Source: Parabacteroides distasonis | GTDB taxonomy: Bacteria > Bacteroidota > Bacteroidia > Bacteroidales > Tannerellaceae | Direction of reading: 5' to 3' | Assembly: GCA_021531775.1 (NCBI GenBank) | Contig: JAFBIU010000001.1 | Span: 213,992 to 277,991 of the forward strand | DNA length: 64,000 nt | Shown here: positions 55,421 through 63,959 of the stretch, piece by piece | How positions within the stretch are numbered: the stretch's first letter is position 1 | Layout of the letters: every line of letters starts with the position of its first letter | Position numbers and translations under genes: made by a program | Notes under the pieces: generated by a model | The model's database searches: none | Told to the model about the DNA's origin: nothing | Seen by the model: only the letters and a program-made list of their open reading frames with translations

Positions 55421-56110
55421 CTATTGGTTCGCTTCTAACTGGAGAACAGCCGGGACGAAGAGCAGGTTTTCTACCCGTGTATGAGAGGCTAAGTCCTCTT
55501 CCGTTGTAAAGATATCGAAGAGGACACTGTTGAGCAGATGACTACCCTGTCCGGGATAGTATTTGATCAGGATATTCTTCAATTCGGCGATTTTCATCTC
55601 TACTTGATCATGTTTCTTCCGAAAAATACGGATGTTGTATTTCTCGGAAGCTTCTCCAGCCAGCAGGGCACGTACATAGGGGAAGACCACTTGCTCTTCG
55701 TACGACATGTGTTTATCCACCTCCAACGCATAATCGTCGAAGAATTTGCAGATGATGTAGGCCACATCGTGCGGACAATCTTCCGTGGCTTTCTCCAGTT
55801 TTCGCCGGATGTGAGGCAACCGGAAGTTCAGGAAATAGTCGTGTGCATTGTGCAGGTAACGGATGAGGGTCTCGATGGAGAGCGACTCTTCTGACGGCTC
55901 GTCCGGGCGGATGGTGTCTTCTGCCAGGAAATTGACGACCGTCAGAAACGTATAGGTATCGACCCCGTTGCGCTGACACACTTCTCCGATATTCTCTTCT
56001 CCGAATCCCAATGCAATGCCGAAGCGACTCATCACGAGAACCATCGGATAGTTCTCGCAGATCAGGTCGCTCATTTTGTCGCTCGCTTGATATTTCCCTG
56101 TTTTATACAT
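55421..56110 (-). CDS. Hemerythrin-domain protein
   Basis: A 229-residue cytoplasmic protein from ATG 56110 (MYKTGKYQASDKMSDLICEN). The N-terminal half (about 1-75) resembles the ScdA/DUF542-type start of di-iron repair proteins. The C-terminal hemerythrin domain has histidines in YLHNAHDYFLNFRLPHIRR and DKHMSYEEQVVFPY, HDQVEMKI and SHTRVENLLF, enough for a di-iron site. Likely roles are oxygen or nitric-oxide sensing, or Fe-S repair as in YtfE/Ric. An open frame reaches 56224, but a -7 element TATCTTTG at 56154-56147 places the transcript start near 56140, so 56110 is the better start. Confidence 0.85.
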   Translation of the reverse strand: MYKTGKYQASDKMSDLICENYPMVLVMSRFGIALGFGEENIGEVCQRNGVDTYTFLTVVNFLAEDTIRPDEPSEESLSIETLIRYLHNAHDYFLNFRLPHIRRKLEKATEDCPHDVAYIICKFFDDYALEVDKHMSYEEQVVFPYVRALLAGEASEKYNIRIFRKKHDQVEMKIAELKNILIKYYPGQGSHLLNSVLFDIFTTEEDLASHTRVENLLFVPAVLQLEANQ

Positions 56111-56146
56111 AGATGTACTACGAATACCTATATTTGATTTCGATTC

Positions 56147-56154
56147 CAAAGATA
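56147..56154 (-). promoter_or_regulatory. Candidate -7 element for the hemerythrin-regulator pair
   Basis: Minus-strand TATCTTTG fits TAnnTTTG and lies 37 bp before the start at 56110. No TTG at 20 bp spacing is seen. Confidence 0.45.
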
Positions 56155-56198
56155 GTTCCATTTTCTGAATGTTTATGGTTGAACAACGATAAAGTGGA

Positions 56199-57347
56199 TC
56201 AATAATTCCGAAAACGTCCATCACCCTGCGCTGTCAGGGCGATACATTCCGTCTCAATGAGCCATCCGGGACGGCAGACAGGTGCCTTCACGATCAGTTG
56301 AGGCAGATCGGGATAATGCTGTTCGAAATAGTTGCGCACCAACACATAATCGGCCGGATCGCGTAGATAGGTGATTGCCTGTACAATGTCTTTGGTAGAA
56401 GCACCTGCCTCTTGAAGTAGGGCCTCGATGTTCTCCATCATCCGTTGTGTCTGCTGGATCACATCCCCGGGAAAACAGATGGCTCCTGTGTTGTCGATGC
56501 TGGCTGTGCCTGACAGGAAGATCTGCTTGCGGTCTCCATAACTGATCGCTGTACCCCGTTCGAAGGTCACCCCATATTCGTAAGTGGGGTTGAGGTGTGA
56601 GGAGGCCTTCAGATAGGTAATCTGTTCAGGAACTATTCCTTCCACGGCATAGCCATCCATTTGTACATAGCTGTCGGGATTGGCAGGAGCCCCCTCAATA
56701 CCGGTACTGGCAATGTAATGGGTTTCGGCTGTCAATCCTTGGGTGGCGAACAGCTCCTTGCGTGCTTTGACTACACCGGCATAGTTGAGATCCACATCGC
56801 GTACGAAGAACCAGGTACGGAGGCAGTTCGCTTGAAGTGTGCAATGCTGTTCCATCAGTTGGGTGACGTAGGATTCCAACAAAAGGCGGGTCTGGTACTC
56901 GGAGTTATTCGCATCTCCCTGCAGACCGGCGCACCAATGGTGGCAATAGCCGTTGTGTGCTGCTGACAACCGACCTGTCGAACTGACCTCCGTGGTGAGT
57001 CCTGTCTGAAAGAGGCACCACAAAGCCACTTTGGTTCCGTTCAAGGGTGGTTGCTGAACGATTGAGACGGGACAAATACCCCTCTCTTGTTGCAGGATAA
57101 AGGGTTGTTGGTTGGTGATGTCGCTGAGAAAAAAGCGTTTAAACAGCGGTTCGGCTCCCGCTGCTTCCGGACTCTTCATCCAGTCGCAGAGGGCGTTTTC
57201 GAGCTGGCTCACCTGCACCTGAAAGGATAGGGCAGGATTGGTGCCACTGATCAGCAGATGGTACTCGCGGACCTCGCTTCCTTCCGGTTGGAAACTGCCA
57301 ATCTGCATACGTATGTTTGGAAAGTGTTGTATCGTTTGTTTGATCAT
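56199..57347 (-). CDS. Rid/chorismatase-like protein (tandem YjgF-fold domains)
   Basis: A 382-residue protein. The last 130 residues are a YjgF/RidA-type domain (QIFLSGTASIDNTG near residue 269, then VQAITYLRDPADYVLVRNYF). The middle has LRTWFFVRDVDLNYAGVVKARKELF-like spacing, near residue 176, as in chorismatases of the FkbO/Hyg5 type, which also carry an SGTASI motif. The N-terminal part is less clear. Whether it acts on chorismate or as an imine deaminase cannot be decided. It lies 13 bp after the cytochrome lipoprotein gene and is the last gene of the block before the hemerythrin gene, which has its own candidate promoter. Confidence 0.7.
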   Translation of the reverse strand: MIKQTIQHFPNIRMQIGSFQPEGSEVREYHLLISGTNPALSFQVQVSQLENALCDWMKSPEAAGAEPLFKRFFLSDITNQQPFILQQERGICPVSIVQQPPLNGTKVALWCLFQTGLTTEVSSTGRLSAAHNGYCHHWCAGLQGDANNSEYQTRLLLESYVTQLMEQHCTLQANCLRTWFFVRDVDLNYAGVVKARKELFATQGLTAETHYIASTGIEGAPANPDSYVQMDGYAVEGIVPEQITYLKASSHLNPTYEYGVTFERGTAISYGDRKQIFLSGTASIDNTGAICFPGDVIQQTQRMMENIEALLQEAGASTKDIVQAITYLRDPADYVLVRNYFEQHYPDLPQLIVKAPVCRPGWLIETECIALTAQGDGRFRNY

Positions 57348-57360
57348 GATTGATTCCTCC

Positions 57361-58059
57361 TTAGTTGTTTGCCCCTTGGTTGATCCAAGTCTTGATGAGT
57401 GTTACCAATTCTGCTTCAGGCAGGACATCTGTATGGTTGTAGCGGACGATGTCTTCCGTCAGGATGCTGTACAAGAAACTCTTCTTGGCTGATCCGGGCT
57501 GGACATAACAGGCATCCTCCGGTGAAAGATCGGCTATTTGATTGACCAGAGCGGGATAACTTTTCCCCTTTGACAGATGCAATCCAGCTGCTGCATGGTC
57601 GGTATCGCCATGACAGGCTACACAGTAACGGTCGAATACCTGTTCTTGGATCCGATCGAAACAGGCAATGTCAATCTGCTTGACCGGTAACAGGAGATCT
57701 TTTCCATCCGTTGTTGTCGAGTAATAGGAATAGATCAGTTTCCGTCCCTTGGTCAACAGCGAAATACCGACCGAGCGTGTCTCTTCGGGGAGTCCGTTGA
57801 GTGTCAATGAAACCTCCTCTGTCTCTGACTTGGGGGCTGCGATCTGTTTGGACAGAATCGGAGTCTCCTTGTCTTCTCCATAGGCTGCAAATACCAATTG
57901 GTAGGCAGACGGCCAGGCTTCAATGCCTTGGAATGTCAGCTGGATGGAGGCTTTGAATCCACCTGTCTCCTCCGAGGTGGCGATGGGAAGATCACCATCG
58001 TCACAGGAGGAGAACAGGATGGAAAAAACAGCTAATAAGTATATTTTTGCAATTCTCAT
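57361..58059 (-). CDS. Cytochrome c-type lipoprotein
   Basis: A 232-residue lipoprotein: ATG 58059 gives MRIAKIYLLAVFSILFSSC with the lipid cysteine at 19. A beta-rich N-terminal domain (about 30-130) is followed by a C-terminal mono-haem region with CVACH (near residue 147) and a likely distal Met or His further on (FLYSILTEDIVRYNHTDVLP). It sits 14 bp after the porin gene. Probable role is surface or periplasmic electron transfer within the module. A start at 58101 would mask the signal. Confidence 0.82.
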   Translation of the reverse strand: MRIAKIYLLAVFSILFSSCDDGDLPIATSEETGGFKASIQLTFQGIEAWPSAYQLVFAAYGEDKETPILSKQIAAPKSETEEVSLTLNGLPEETRSVGISLLTKGRKLIYSYYSTTTDGKDLLLPVKQIDIACFDRIQEQVFDRYCVACHGDTDHAAAGLHLSKGKSYPALVNQIADLSPEDACYVQPGSAKKSFLYSILTEDIVRYNHTDVLPEAELVTLIKTWINQGANN

Positions 58060-58073
58060 TTTCCATGTACCGA

Positions 58074-59309
58074 TTAGAATGAATACTGTAACAAGGCGCA
58101 CACGGTGTGTAAGGGGAGGTTCAAGGCATCATTGTCTCGATCCAGTTGTGTGTCGTGACCTGTGCGGGCCATGTATTGATACATTACTTGCAATTTCAGG
58201 TTGTAATTGGAGAAAAAGTAGTTGAATCCAGCGGCTGGCAGATTGATCAGTCCGGCCCGATTCGTATCGTTACGATCCATCCAGTCGTAGCGTGCGGCCA
58301 ATTGCAGCTTATCCGTTACGAAGTAGCCTGCTTGGGCGTAGGCTCCCCAAAAGTTGTAAGCCTCGGCAATCTGCTGCCGTTTGGTGAATTTCATATTCAT
58401 GTAATAGGCTTCGGCGGCCAGATACCAGCGTCCTGTCATCCAGGCAAATTCCAGTCCGGCCCGAAAGTCGTTCGTACTCTCGCATTCCGATTCTACATTG
58501 TAGGAGGTCGAAAGGGCTATAAGCATCTTGTTGTTGTTCAGATCATCCGGATTGCCTTGGTATCCGGGCATGGAACCATAGGGCTGGTAGGCAATACGTC
58601 CGGCATAGAGCAGGGCTGGCAACCATTTATGGTCATCGCTCATGGTTTTCCCCGCTGTATTCACATCGATACCGGTTCCGTTGAACAGGCCGATGGCATA
58701 ATCCCATTTGCCGTTGATCAAACCGTGGAGTTGGATGCCTAAATCGAATCCGGTGGCAAAGGTCGGATTGACCGCATTCAAGGAGTAGGGAATGTTGACA
58801 CGTGTTGTCAGGGATGAAGGAAGTGCAGGAAATAGCGTCTCTCCCAATGTGACCAAATAGGCTTGATGGCCCGGGGTCTTGAATTTTCCTACTTTCAGTC
58901 GTAGGGATTCTTTCATGTTCACATCAAACCAGGCCTGTTGGAGGAGAGCACCTCCCGTCTTGGCGGCATTCAGGGTGAAGTTGAAGGTGACGTGACCGAA
59001 TGCTTTACCCGAAAAACCGAGGAGTGCATTGGGAATGGCAAATCCTGAATTGGCGATCCGATCCACTTCTGACAGATCCATGTCTTCGTCGTCGTAATAG
59101 TTGAAATTACCCGATGCCTGGATTAACGCGTAGGGTTTGAATAGGAAGTCACCCCCTTTGGTATTGAAGGTGAAGCCCTTTTTCCCGGCTAACGAGACCA
59201 CGTCGTTTTCTACAAAACGATCGTCTATGTCGTTCTGTGCGGAGAGTGCTCCGGCTTGCAAGAGGCAGAGGAGTGCTAGGAGTGTCTGGCAGAATCTATT
59301 TGTTTTCAT
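58074..59309 (-). CDS. OprP/OprO-like outer-membrane porin
   Basis: A 411-residue beta-barrel with a Sec signal (MKTNRFCQTLLALLCLLQAG, cleavage near LSAQ) and a C-terminal aromatic residue (LLQYSF) typical of outer-membrane insertion. The pattern KFKTPGHQAYLV near residue 142 and alternating beta strands match the phosphate-selective porin family (Porin_O_P). It lies between the di-haem oxidoreductase and the cytochrome lipoprotein genes. Actual substrate unknown. Confidence 0.85.
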   Translation of the reverse strand: MKTNRFCQTLLALLCLLQAGALSAQNDIDDRFVENDVVSLAGKKGFTFNTKGGDFLFKPYALIQASGNFNYYDDEDMDLSEVDRIANSGFAIPNALLGFSGKAFGHVTFNFTLNAAKTGGALLQQAWFDVNMKESLRLKVGKFKTPGHQAYLVTLGETLFPALPSSLTTRVNIPYSLNAVNPTFATGFDLGIQLHGLINGKWDYAIGLFNGTGIDVNTAGKTMSDDHKWLPALLYAGRIAYQPYGSMPGYQGNPDDLNNNKMLIALSTSYNVESECESTNDFRAGLEFAWMTGRWYLAAEAYYMNMKFTKRQQIAEAYNFWGAYAQAGYFVTDKLQLAARYDWMDRNDTNRAGLINLPAAGFNYFFSNYNLKLQVMYQYMARTGHDTQLDRDNDALNLPLHTVCALLQYSF

Positions 59310-59346
59310 GAGATGCGATATGATATAATGTAGAAGAAATGATTTG

Positions 59347-60765
59347 TTAGAGTGAATTTAGAAATTGAATGACCGCTTCACGCTCTTCGCGCGTCATACG
59401 GGCAAAGTGCTCGCGTGAGACGGCTCCTTCGCCATCGTGCCACATGATGGCTTCGGTCAGGTTTCGAGCGCGTCCGTCATGCAGGAAATAGGTATGACCG
59501 TTGACCTTCTCTTGCAGTCCGATCCCCCAGAGTGGCGTGGTTCGCCATTCACAACCTTGCGCCAGGCCACTGACATATTGGTCGTCCAGTCCCGGACCCA
59601 TGTCGTGCAGCAGGTAGTCCGAATAGGGATGGATGGTCTGTCCACCTAACCAGGGCAGCTTCGTGCCGTTCAGTAAGACGGCTCCGCGCTGGCGTGTATG
59701 TAGGGTAGGGGTGTGGCAGAGGTGGCATTTCGCTTCGTAGAAGAGAGCTTCCCCCAGCTGAACTGTCTCGTTGTTGACATTCCTACGGTAGGGAACACCC
59801 AACGAATGGAGATACAGATCCACATCTTCCATGTCGCGGGTCGTGATCTGGATGCCATTCATAGCCATACCCATCATCTGTACCTGTCCATAGCAGACTT
59901 CGAATGGATAGCGGTCGTTTGTGACACCCAAGTCGGATGAAAAACCTAACTCGATTGTCAGATCGGCATGTTGCGCCTTGTTTCCGCTCACTCCAATCTG
60001 ACGTACACCCCGTTCTGTGATATAGTTGAGTCGTCCGCTGATGCCATATTGGGGATAGTTGCTCTGTTCGGCCAATTTCTTCAGTTCGTCCAGGTCGAGC
60101 GACATCATCTGTCCCATCCCCACATGGCGTAGGGGAATGCGGACCGTAATGTTCAGATCCTCTGGACGGATGCTGTCTGCATACCATTCCGTGATGCGGT
60201 AGTGAGGCGTCAGCAAGGAGTAGGTATCCCCATCCGGAAACTGATGCGTCTCTTCCGTATAGGTTACACTCAGTTTTCCTTCCGGTTCGACCCCATAAAT
60301 GGATTGGTCGTGCAGGACACGACCATAGTCGCGGAAATAGGCTCCATTCTTCCGGGAGATATAGACCAACATGGACGAGAAATTGGCAGCACCCGATCCG
60401 CCCAATGTATGCAACGTCGGTGTGGTGCGTCCTGCATTCTTATGACAGGCTCCACAGGAATAGCCGGCATAGACTGGACCCAATCCACCTGTGATGGGGT
60501 CTGAGTCGCCAGTACGGGCATCGTCATACAGTGCATCTCCCGCTGTGAAGCGTGTCAGTAAGGATCCTTCTACCCAGGAGGCTGGTTGATCGTACGCTTT
60601 GCTGGAGGCCATGAATGTAGTTGATAGACCCGCGGAGAGTTCCTCCAGTTGAGCAACATCTCCGCTGGTCTTCGGAATCAACCGATCGTCCAACCCATCT
60701 TCGCAAGCAAGAAGGAAGGACAAAAGAAACATCTGAATAAAGGATTTGGAGAATTGTCTGTTCAT
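59347..60765 (-). CDS. Di-haem oxidoreductase (DHOR/DUF1111 family) lipoprotein
   Basis: A 472-residue protein from ATG 60765 (MNRQFSKSFIQMFLLSFLLAC, lipid cysteine at 21). Two c-type haem sites are visible: CGACH at 104-108 and CHLCH about residue 350, and the family regions GPVYAGYSC and DLYLHSLGVPYRR are present. DHOR proteins often pair with imelysin proteins in iron-uptake clusters. The reaction is not established; peroxidase or thiol oxidoreductase labels exist. The frame is open to 60861, but only the 60765 start gives a lipobox. Confidence 0.87.
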   Translation of the reverse strand: MNRQFSKSFIQMFLLSFLLACEDGLDDRLIPKTSGDVAQLEELSAGLSTTFMASSKAYDQPASWVEGSLLTRFTAGDALYDDARTGDSDPITGGLGPVYAGYSCGACHKNAGRTTPTLHTLGGSGAANFSSMLVYISRKNGAYFRDYGRVLHDQSIYGVEPEGKLSVTYTEETHQFPDGDTYSLLTPHYRITEWYADSIRPEDLNITVRIPLRHVGMGQMMSLDLDELKKLAEQSNYPQYGISGRLNYITERGVRQIGVSGNKAQHADLTIELGFSSDLGVTNDRYPFEVCYGQVQMMGMAMNGIQITTRDMEDVDLYLHSLGVPYRRNVNNETVQLGEALFYEAKCHLCHTPTLHTRQRGAVLLNGTKLPWLGGQTIHPYSDYLLHDMGPGLDDQYVSGLAQGCEWRTTPLWGIGLQEKVNGHTYFLHDGRARNLTEAIMWHDGEGAVSREHFARMTREEREAVIQFLNSL

Positions 60766-60803
60766 CTTATTAGCTGTTTTTGTGGTACCTCTATTGAAGG
60801 CTT

Positions 60804-61955
60804 TTAATCCAGTTTCAACGCACCTTTCGCTTTCACCAAGGCATCGCTGAGTGCCGAACAAGCATCCATGGCAGCCTCTATCTCACTGTCCTTGTCCAGG
60901 TGATTCCGGAAAGGAGCCGGGATTTCGTTGATCTGCTTCTTGGCTTGTTCAATGGCATTCTGCAAAGCTTCATCGGCACTGGGGTTCACACTTTTGACCA
61001 GATCCGACAGGCTGGTGCCTCGATTGCCCGTGATACCTCCGTTGTAAGCATTGTCAATGCTGACAATGTTATTCGTGTAGTCGGTGAGCGAGTTCCAACT
61101 GTACCAGGATTCAACGGCCAAGACGCCCTCCTCCTTGTTGGTTTTATACTTGTTCCAAGGCTCTCCGATTTTGGCATCGCCCACTTCTCCTGCAATGTCA
61201 ATACAACCATCGAAGATCTGGCTGATGACCGTAGCCAAGGATCCGAACCGGGAGGTGTTATGCTCCTTGAACTCATCGCCGAAGCAATTGCTATAGTTTT
61301 CGATGACATTGTCTGTGGACCAGGCGTAGTAGAGTGTCTCCGTATCTTTGAGCAATCGATTGGTCACGATCTGTGTGTATCGCGCCTCAGCATCTGTCAC
61401 GGTTGTCGCCTGACGCGGATTGCCGCTTTCAAACAATAGGTATTCTAAGGTATGGAATCCACGTACACCCCACGCGGTCTGTTCGCCCTCCTCATTGGCC
61501 TCACCATCTTCCAAATCACCCCAGTTTTGGTTCTTCAGGATGGCATTGATCTCTTCCATCTCCAAAGGCCAGGAATCCAACGAGGGATCTAACCCTTCGT
61601 ATTCAGCCGGGCCGAACAGAAAGGCTTCGCTCTCTTCCCATGGTTCCCGGGCAGCTCGCCAAGCATCACAAGCTGCATCGAGGTTGGCTTGTGTTTTGTT
61701 GTTGAGGAATGTGTTGACGGCTGTCTGAAGGGCAGTAACCCGATTCTTCATACTCAGATAGGTAGGAATGACGGTGTTATCTACATACGCATCGACGGCA
61801 GCTTGTGCCATTTGCTGATCGACCACCTCTTCGAAGGTGTTTCCTCCGGCCGGTGTGTCGGGGTTATCATTTTCACTACAAGCTACATTTGTTAAAGCCA
61901 GCACTCCACAAAGGGCTGTTCCTTGCATCCACGAGATTATCCAATTCTTGTTCAT
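60804..61955 (-). CDS. Imelysin-family (M75/IrpA-like) lipoprotein
   Basis: A 383-residue lipoprotein: GVLALTNVAC lipobox with cysteine at 26. The imelysin domain fills the rest, with the family GxHxxE motif in VRGFHTLEYLLFES near residue 167 and an N-terminal helix bundle. Imelysins are linked to iron or haem acquisition (IrpA, EfeO-related). The GxHxxE motif is a likely metal site, and peptidase activity is doubtful. Spacing to both neighbours is 37-38 bp. Confidence 0.9.
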   Translation of the reverse strand: MNKNWIISWMQGTALCGVLALTNVACSENDNPDTPAGGNTFEEVVDQQMAQAAVDAYVDNTVIPTYLSMKNRVTALQTAVNTFLNNKTQANLDAACDAWRAAREPWEESEAFLFGPAEYEGLDPSLDSWPLEMEEINAILKNQNWGDLEDGEANEEGEQTAWGVRGFHTLEYLLFESGNPRQATTVTDAEARYTQIVTNRLLKDTETLYYAWSTDNVIENYSNCFGDEFKEHNTSRFGSLATVISQIFDGCIDIAGEVGDAKIGEPWNKYKTNKEEGVLAVESWYSWNSLTDYTNNIVSIDNAYNGGITGNRGTSLSDLVKSVNPSADEALQNAIEQAKKQINEIPAPFRNHLDKDSEIEAAMDACSALSDALVKAKGALKLD

Positions 61956-61992
61956 CTTTGTTTAATTTGTATGTTGTTATGTTGTAATTCGA

Positions 61993-63294
61993 TTATTTTG
62001 AGAAAAACCAGCCGATATAAGCCAGTCCGACTGATACTTGATTTTCGCTGTTGTAGTTGCCACCCCCAATTTGACGATGGGTGTAATCGGCTTTGACCAC
62101 CACGTTGGGCAGCGCGTAATAGTTACATCCGATCGTTGTGGCATGTACCTGAAACCGTTTGTCTGCCGTAATGCCCTCTGCCACCTCCTGCATGGTGTTA
62201 TAGTACTCGTGGCGGACAAAAGGAAAGATACGCGGGGCGTTGACGGATGAGTTGAAGAGCGAAACCATGTTGTAACCGATCTCTCCGGCATAGCTCACCG
62301 CATTTTTCCCGACTGTCGTTCGGGAATAGCCACTGTTGCTACTCATTTGGGCTGTGATACGATTTAACTTGTAGCTGTCACCCAGATTACCATACACTCC
62401 ATTGGCTCGGAAGATCAGATTCCGCCCTTTGTATTGGGCATCCAACGTAAGAATACTTACATCACAGTGTAATCCTGTTGTTTTACTCGGCTTGGAGGCA
62501 TTCTTTGCACTGCGGTTGTAGTAGCCGGAGAAGCCGATGCGCCAGTGGTTGGCCGGGTGCCAATTGACACGTAAAGCTACAGCGGGAGAGGTAAATACGT
62601 CTCCTTCAAACATCCCCTGTTTACCACTGGCAATCCAGTTCTCACGAGAAAATCCCAACGGGTCTAATCCGGCAATCAACATAGCTTCGTAGTTGACCTT
62701 TCCGATTGTTCCAAAGAAAGAGAGTCCGTTTTCATGCCAGGTGGAGGGGAGAATGGTTGTTTCTCCCTCCGGACGATAGACACCGAAGAAGTTGATGGGC
62801 TCGTGATGTGCGTTGGTCAATCCGACCGGTACAATCAGATGACCGGCACGCACGTTGAAGGCTGGATGGATCAGCTTGGTCAGATGGAACTGTTCAAGCG
62901 CGACTTCTCCACCCTTCTCAATCTCGGTTTCATATTCGCCATTCTCACTACGCCATTCCATTTCACGTGAGGTGCCTGTTCCACCATATTCCCATTCGAT
63001 CTCGGCTCCCAGTATCCAGGTTGGTGTAAATTTGTAATCCAGTGCCAATACAAAGCGGGGAATCGAGATCGTGCCTCGGTTCTCGTGGGAAGAGCCATTG
63101 GGTAAGATCCGGTTCGGACCATAATCCATGTAACTGGCGGCCATTTCTCCATAACCACCCAAACGAAATTTCGAATAGTTCTCCCCATAGAGTGCGGCAG
63201 CTTGCATGGAAGGACTGATTGTCTGTTCCTGTGCTTGCATTCCTGCTGAGATCCCTATGCAGGTCAAGGCTATCCATTTTGTAAACTTTCTCAT
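61993..63294 (-). CDS. Outer-membrane beta-barrel protein (porin-like), first gene of the redox block
   Basis: A 433-residue barrel with a Sec signal (MRKFTKWIALTCIGISAGM, cleavage near QAQ) and a C-terminal aromatic pattern (VGLAYIGWFF). Motifs such as FRLGGYGEMAASYMDYGP and RAGHLIVPVGLTNAHHEP recur in Bacteroidetes porins tied to iron or phosphate uptake. It is the promoter-proximal gene of a six-gene run (porin, imelysin, DHOR, porin, cytochrome lipoprotein, Rid/chorismatase-like). Ligand unknown. Confidence 0.83.
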   Translation of the reverse strand: MRKFTKWIALTCIGISAGMQAQEQTISPSMQAAALYGENYSKFRLGGYGEMAASYMDYGPNRILPNGSSHENRGTISIPRFVLALDYKFTPTWILGAEIEWEYGGTGTSREMEWRSENGEYETEIEKGGEVALEQFHLTKLIHPAFNVRAGHLIVPVGLTNAHHEPINFFGVYRPEGETTILPSTWHENGLSFFGTIGKVNYEAMLIAGLDPLGFSRENWIASGKQGMFEGDVFTSPAVALRVNWHPANHWRIGFSGYYNRSAKNASKPSKTTGLHCDVSILTLDAQYKGRNLIFRANGVYGNLGDSYKLNRITAQMSSNSGYSRTTVGKNAVSYAGEIGYNMVSLFNSSVNAPRIFPFVRHEYYNTMQEVAEGITADKRFQVHATTIGCNYYALPNVVVKADYTHRQIGGGNYNSENQVSVGLAYIGWFFSK

Positions 63295-63317
63295 TGTCTT
63301 TGTTATTTTTTACGCTG

Positions 63318-63348
63318 CAAAATTAGGGCGGCTTTGAAAGGGCGGCAA
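63318..63348 (-). promoter_or_regulatory. Promoter of the porin-imelysin-DHOR operon
   Basis: Minus-strand -7 TAATTTTG (63325-63318) with -33 TTG (63348-63346) exactly 20 bp upstream, the canonical Bacteroidetes spacing. Start of transcription near 63311, giving a very short leader before the ATG at 63294. Confidence 0.75.
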
Positions 63349-63357
63349 TCGCAAGTT

Positions 63358-63386
63358 GTAGGTATATGCGGAGGCGATATACCTAC
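63358..63386. promoter_or_regulatory. Inverted-repeat operator midway between divergent promoters
   Basis: GTAGGTATAT (63358-63367) and ATATACCTAC (63377-63386) are a perfect 10-bp inverted repeat with a 9-bp spacer. Its centre (63372) is about 61 bp from the predicted start of both the leftward operon promoter and the rightward promoter, a position typical of an activator site. Confidence 0.75.
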
Positions 63387-63395
63387 TTTTGGGTA

Positions 63396-63426
63396 TTGTC
63401 GGATGAATTGGGTATGATTACTTTTG
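63396..63426 (+). promoter_or_regulatory. Rightward promoter of a short transcript
   Basis: -33 TTG (63396-63398) and -7 TACTTTTG (63419-63426), spaced by exactly 20 bp. Transcription would start near 63433. Confidence 0.65.
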
Positions 63427-63432
63427 CGGTGC

Positions 63433-63560
63433 AATTAGTTGATAACACTGTTAATATAATCGCTATGACATGATACCAGATCTGACTATGGATGTTTTTT
63501 GTAAGCATGTAGGATGATATACGGGGAAAGTCAATCTGGGAAGATAGACTTTCCCTTTCT
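63433..63560 (+). ncRNA. Candidate small RNA ending at a strong terminator
   Basis: The rightward promoter is followed within about 130 nt by a terminator: GGGAAAGTC (63524-63532) pairs with GACTTTCCC (63547-63555), then TTTCTTCTTTCC. Between them I see only trivial frames (2 to 8 codons). A frame at 63514-63765 starts inside the terminator hairpin and is not credible. This makes a non-coding transcript the best reading. It shares the inverted-repeat site with the redox operon. Confidence 0.5.
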
Positions 63561-63927
63561 TCTTTCCTTTTTCTTATTCATCATGGCCAGAAATCAGCTG
63601 AGATGCTCTATTCTTCATAAAAAAGGAGCAAAAATCGGAGAATATAGAGTCCTTATTCTCCCAAGATTCCTCTATAATCCGTCTATAATGCGTCCCTATC
63701 GCGGTAAACATGTTCCAATCTTCATGTGGTGTATAGAGTCTGGGTCGTGCTATACATATATATAATAAAGGAGGTGGCAAATGGCCCTGTAGTGACGCAA
63801 CGTGTGGATTCAGGGAATCGGTCTGGTCACTGCAAGGAGACGGCTCAAAAACTTTATGTTGTAAAGCATATATTTTCAGCGTATTACGGAGGTGGCTAAA
63901 AATTTTTTGAAAAAAAGTGGGTAAAAT
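63561..63927. other. Gene-free region at the right end
   Basis: No credible gene. A hairpin GGAGAATA/TATTCTCC lies at about 63637-63661. From about 63890 the sequence becomes strongly A/T-rich, which may act as an upstream element for the promoter at 63928. Confidence 0.5.
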
Positions 63928-63959
63928 GTTTGGCAGATATGTTTTATAGCACTACCTTT
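63928..63959 (+). promoter_or_regulatory. Strong promoter resembling rRNA operon promoters
   Basis: -33 TTTG (63928-63931) and -7 TACCTTTG (63952-63959), 20 bp apart, preceded by an AT-rich stretch with A and T runs and followed by CACCCGCAA. This matches what I recall of Bacteroidales rRNA and other very strong promoters. The transcribed gene lies beyond the window. Confidence 0.7.

Noticed and set aside
63514..63765. 83-codon plus-strand frame near the right end
   Set aside because: It begins inside the terminator hairpin of the candidate sRNA and has no recognisable features.
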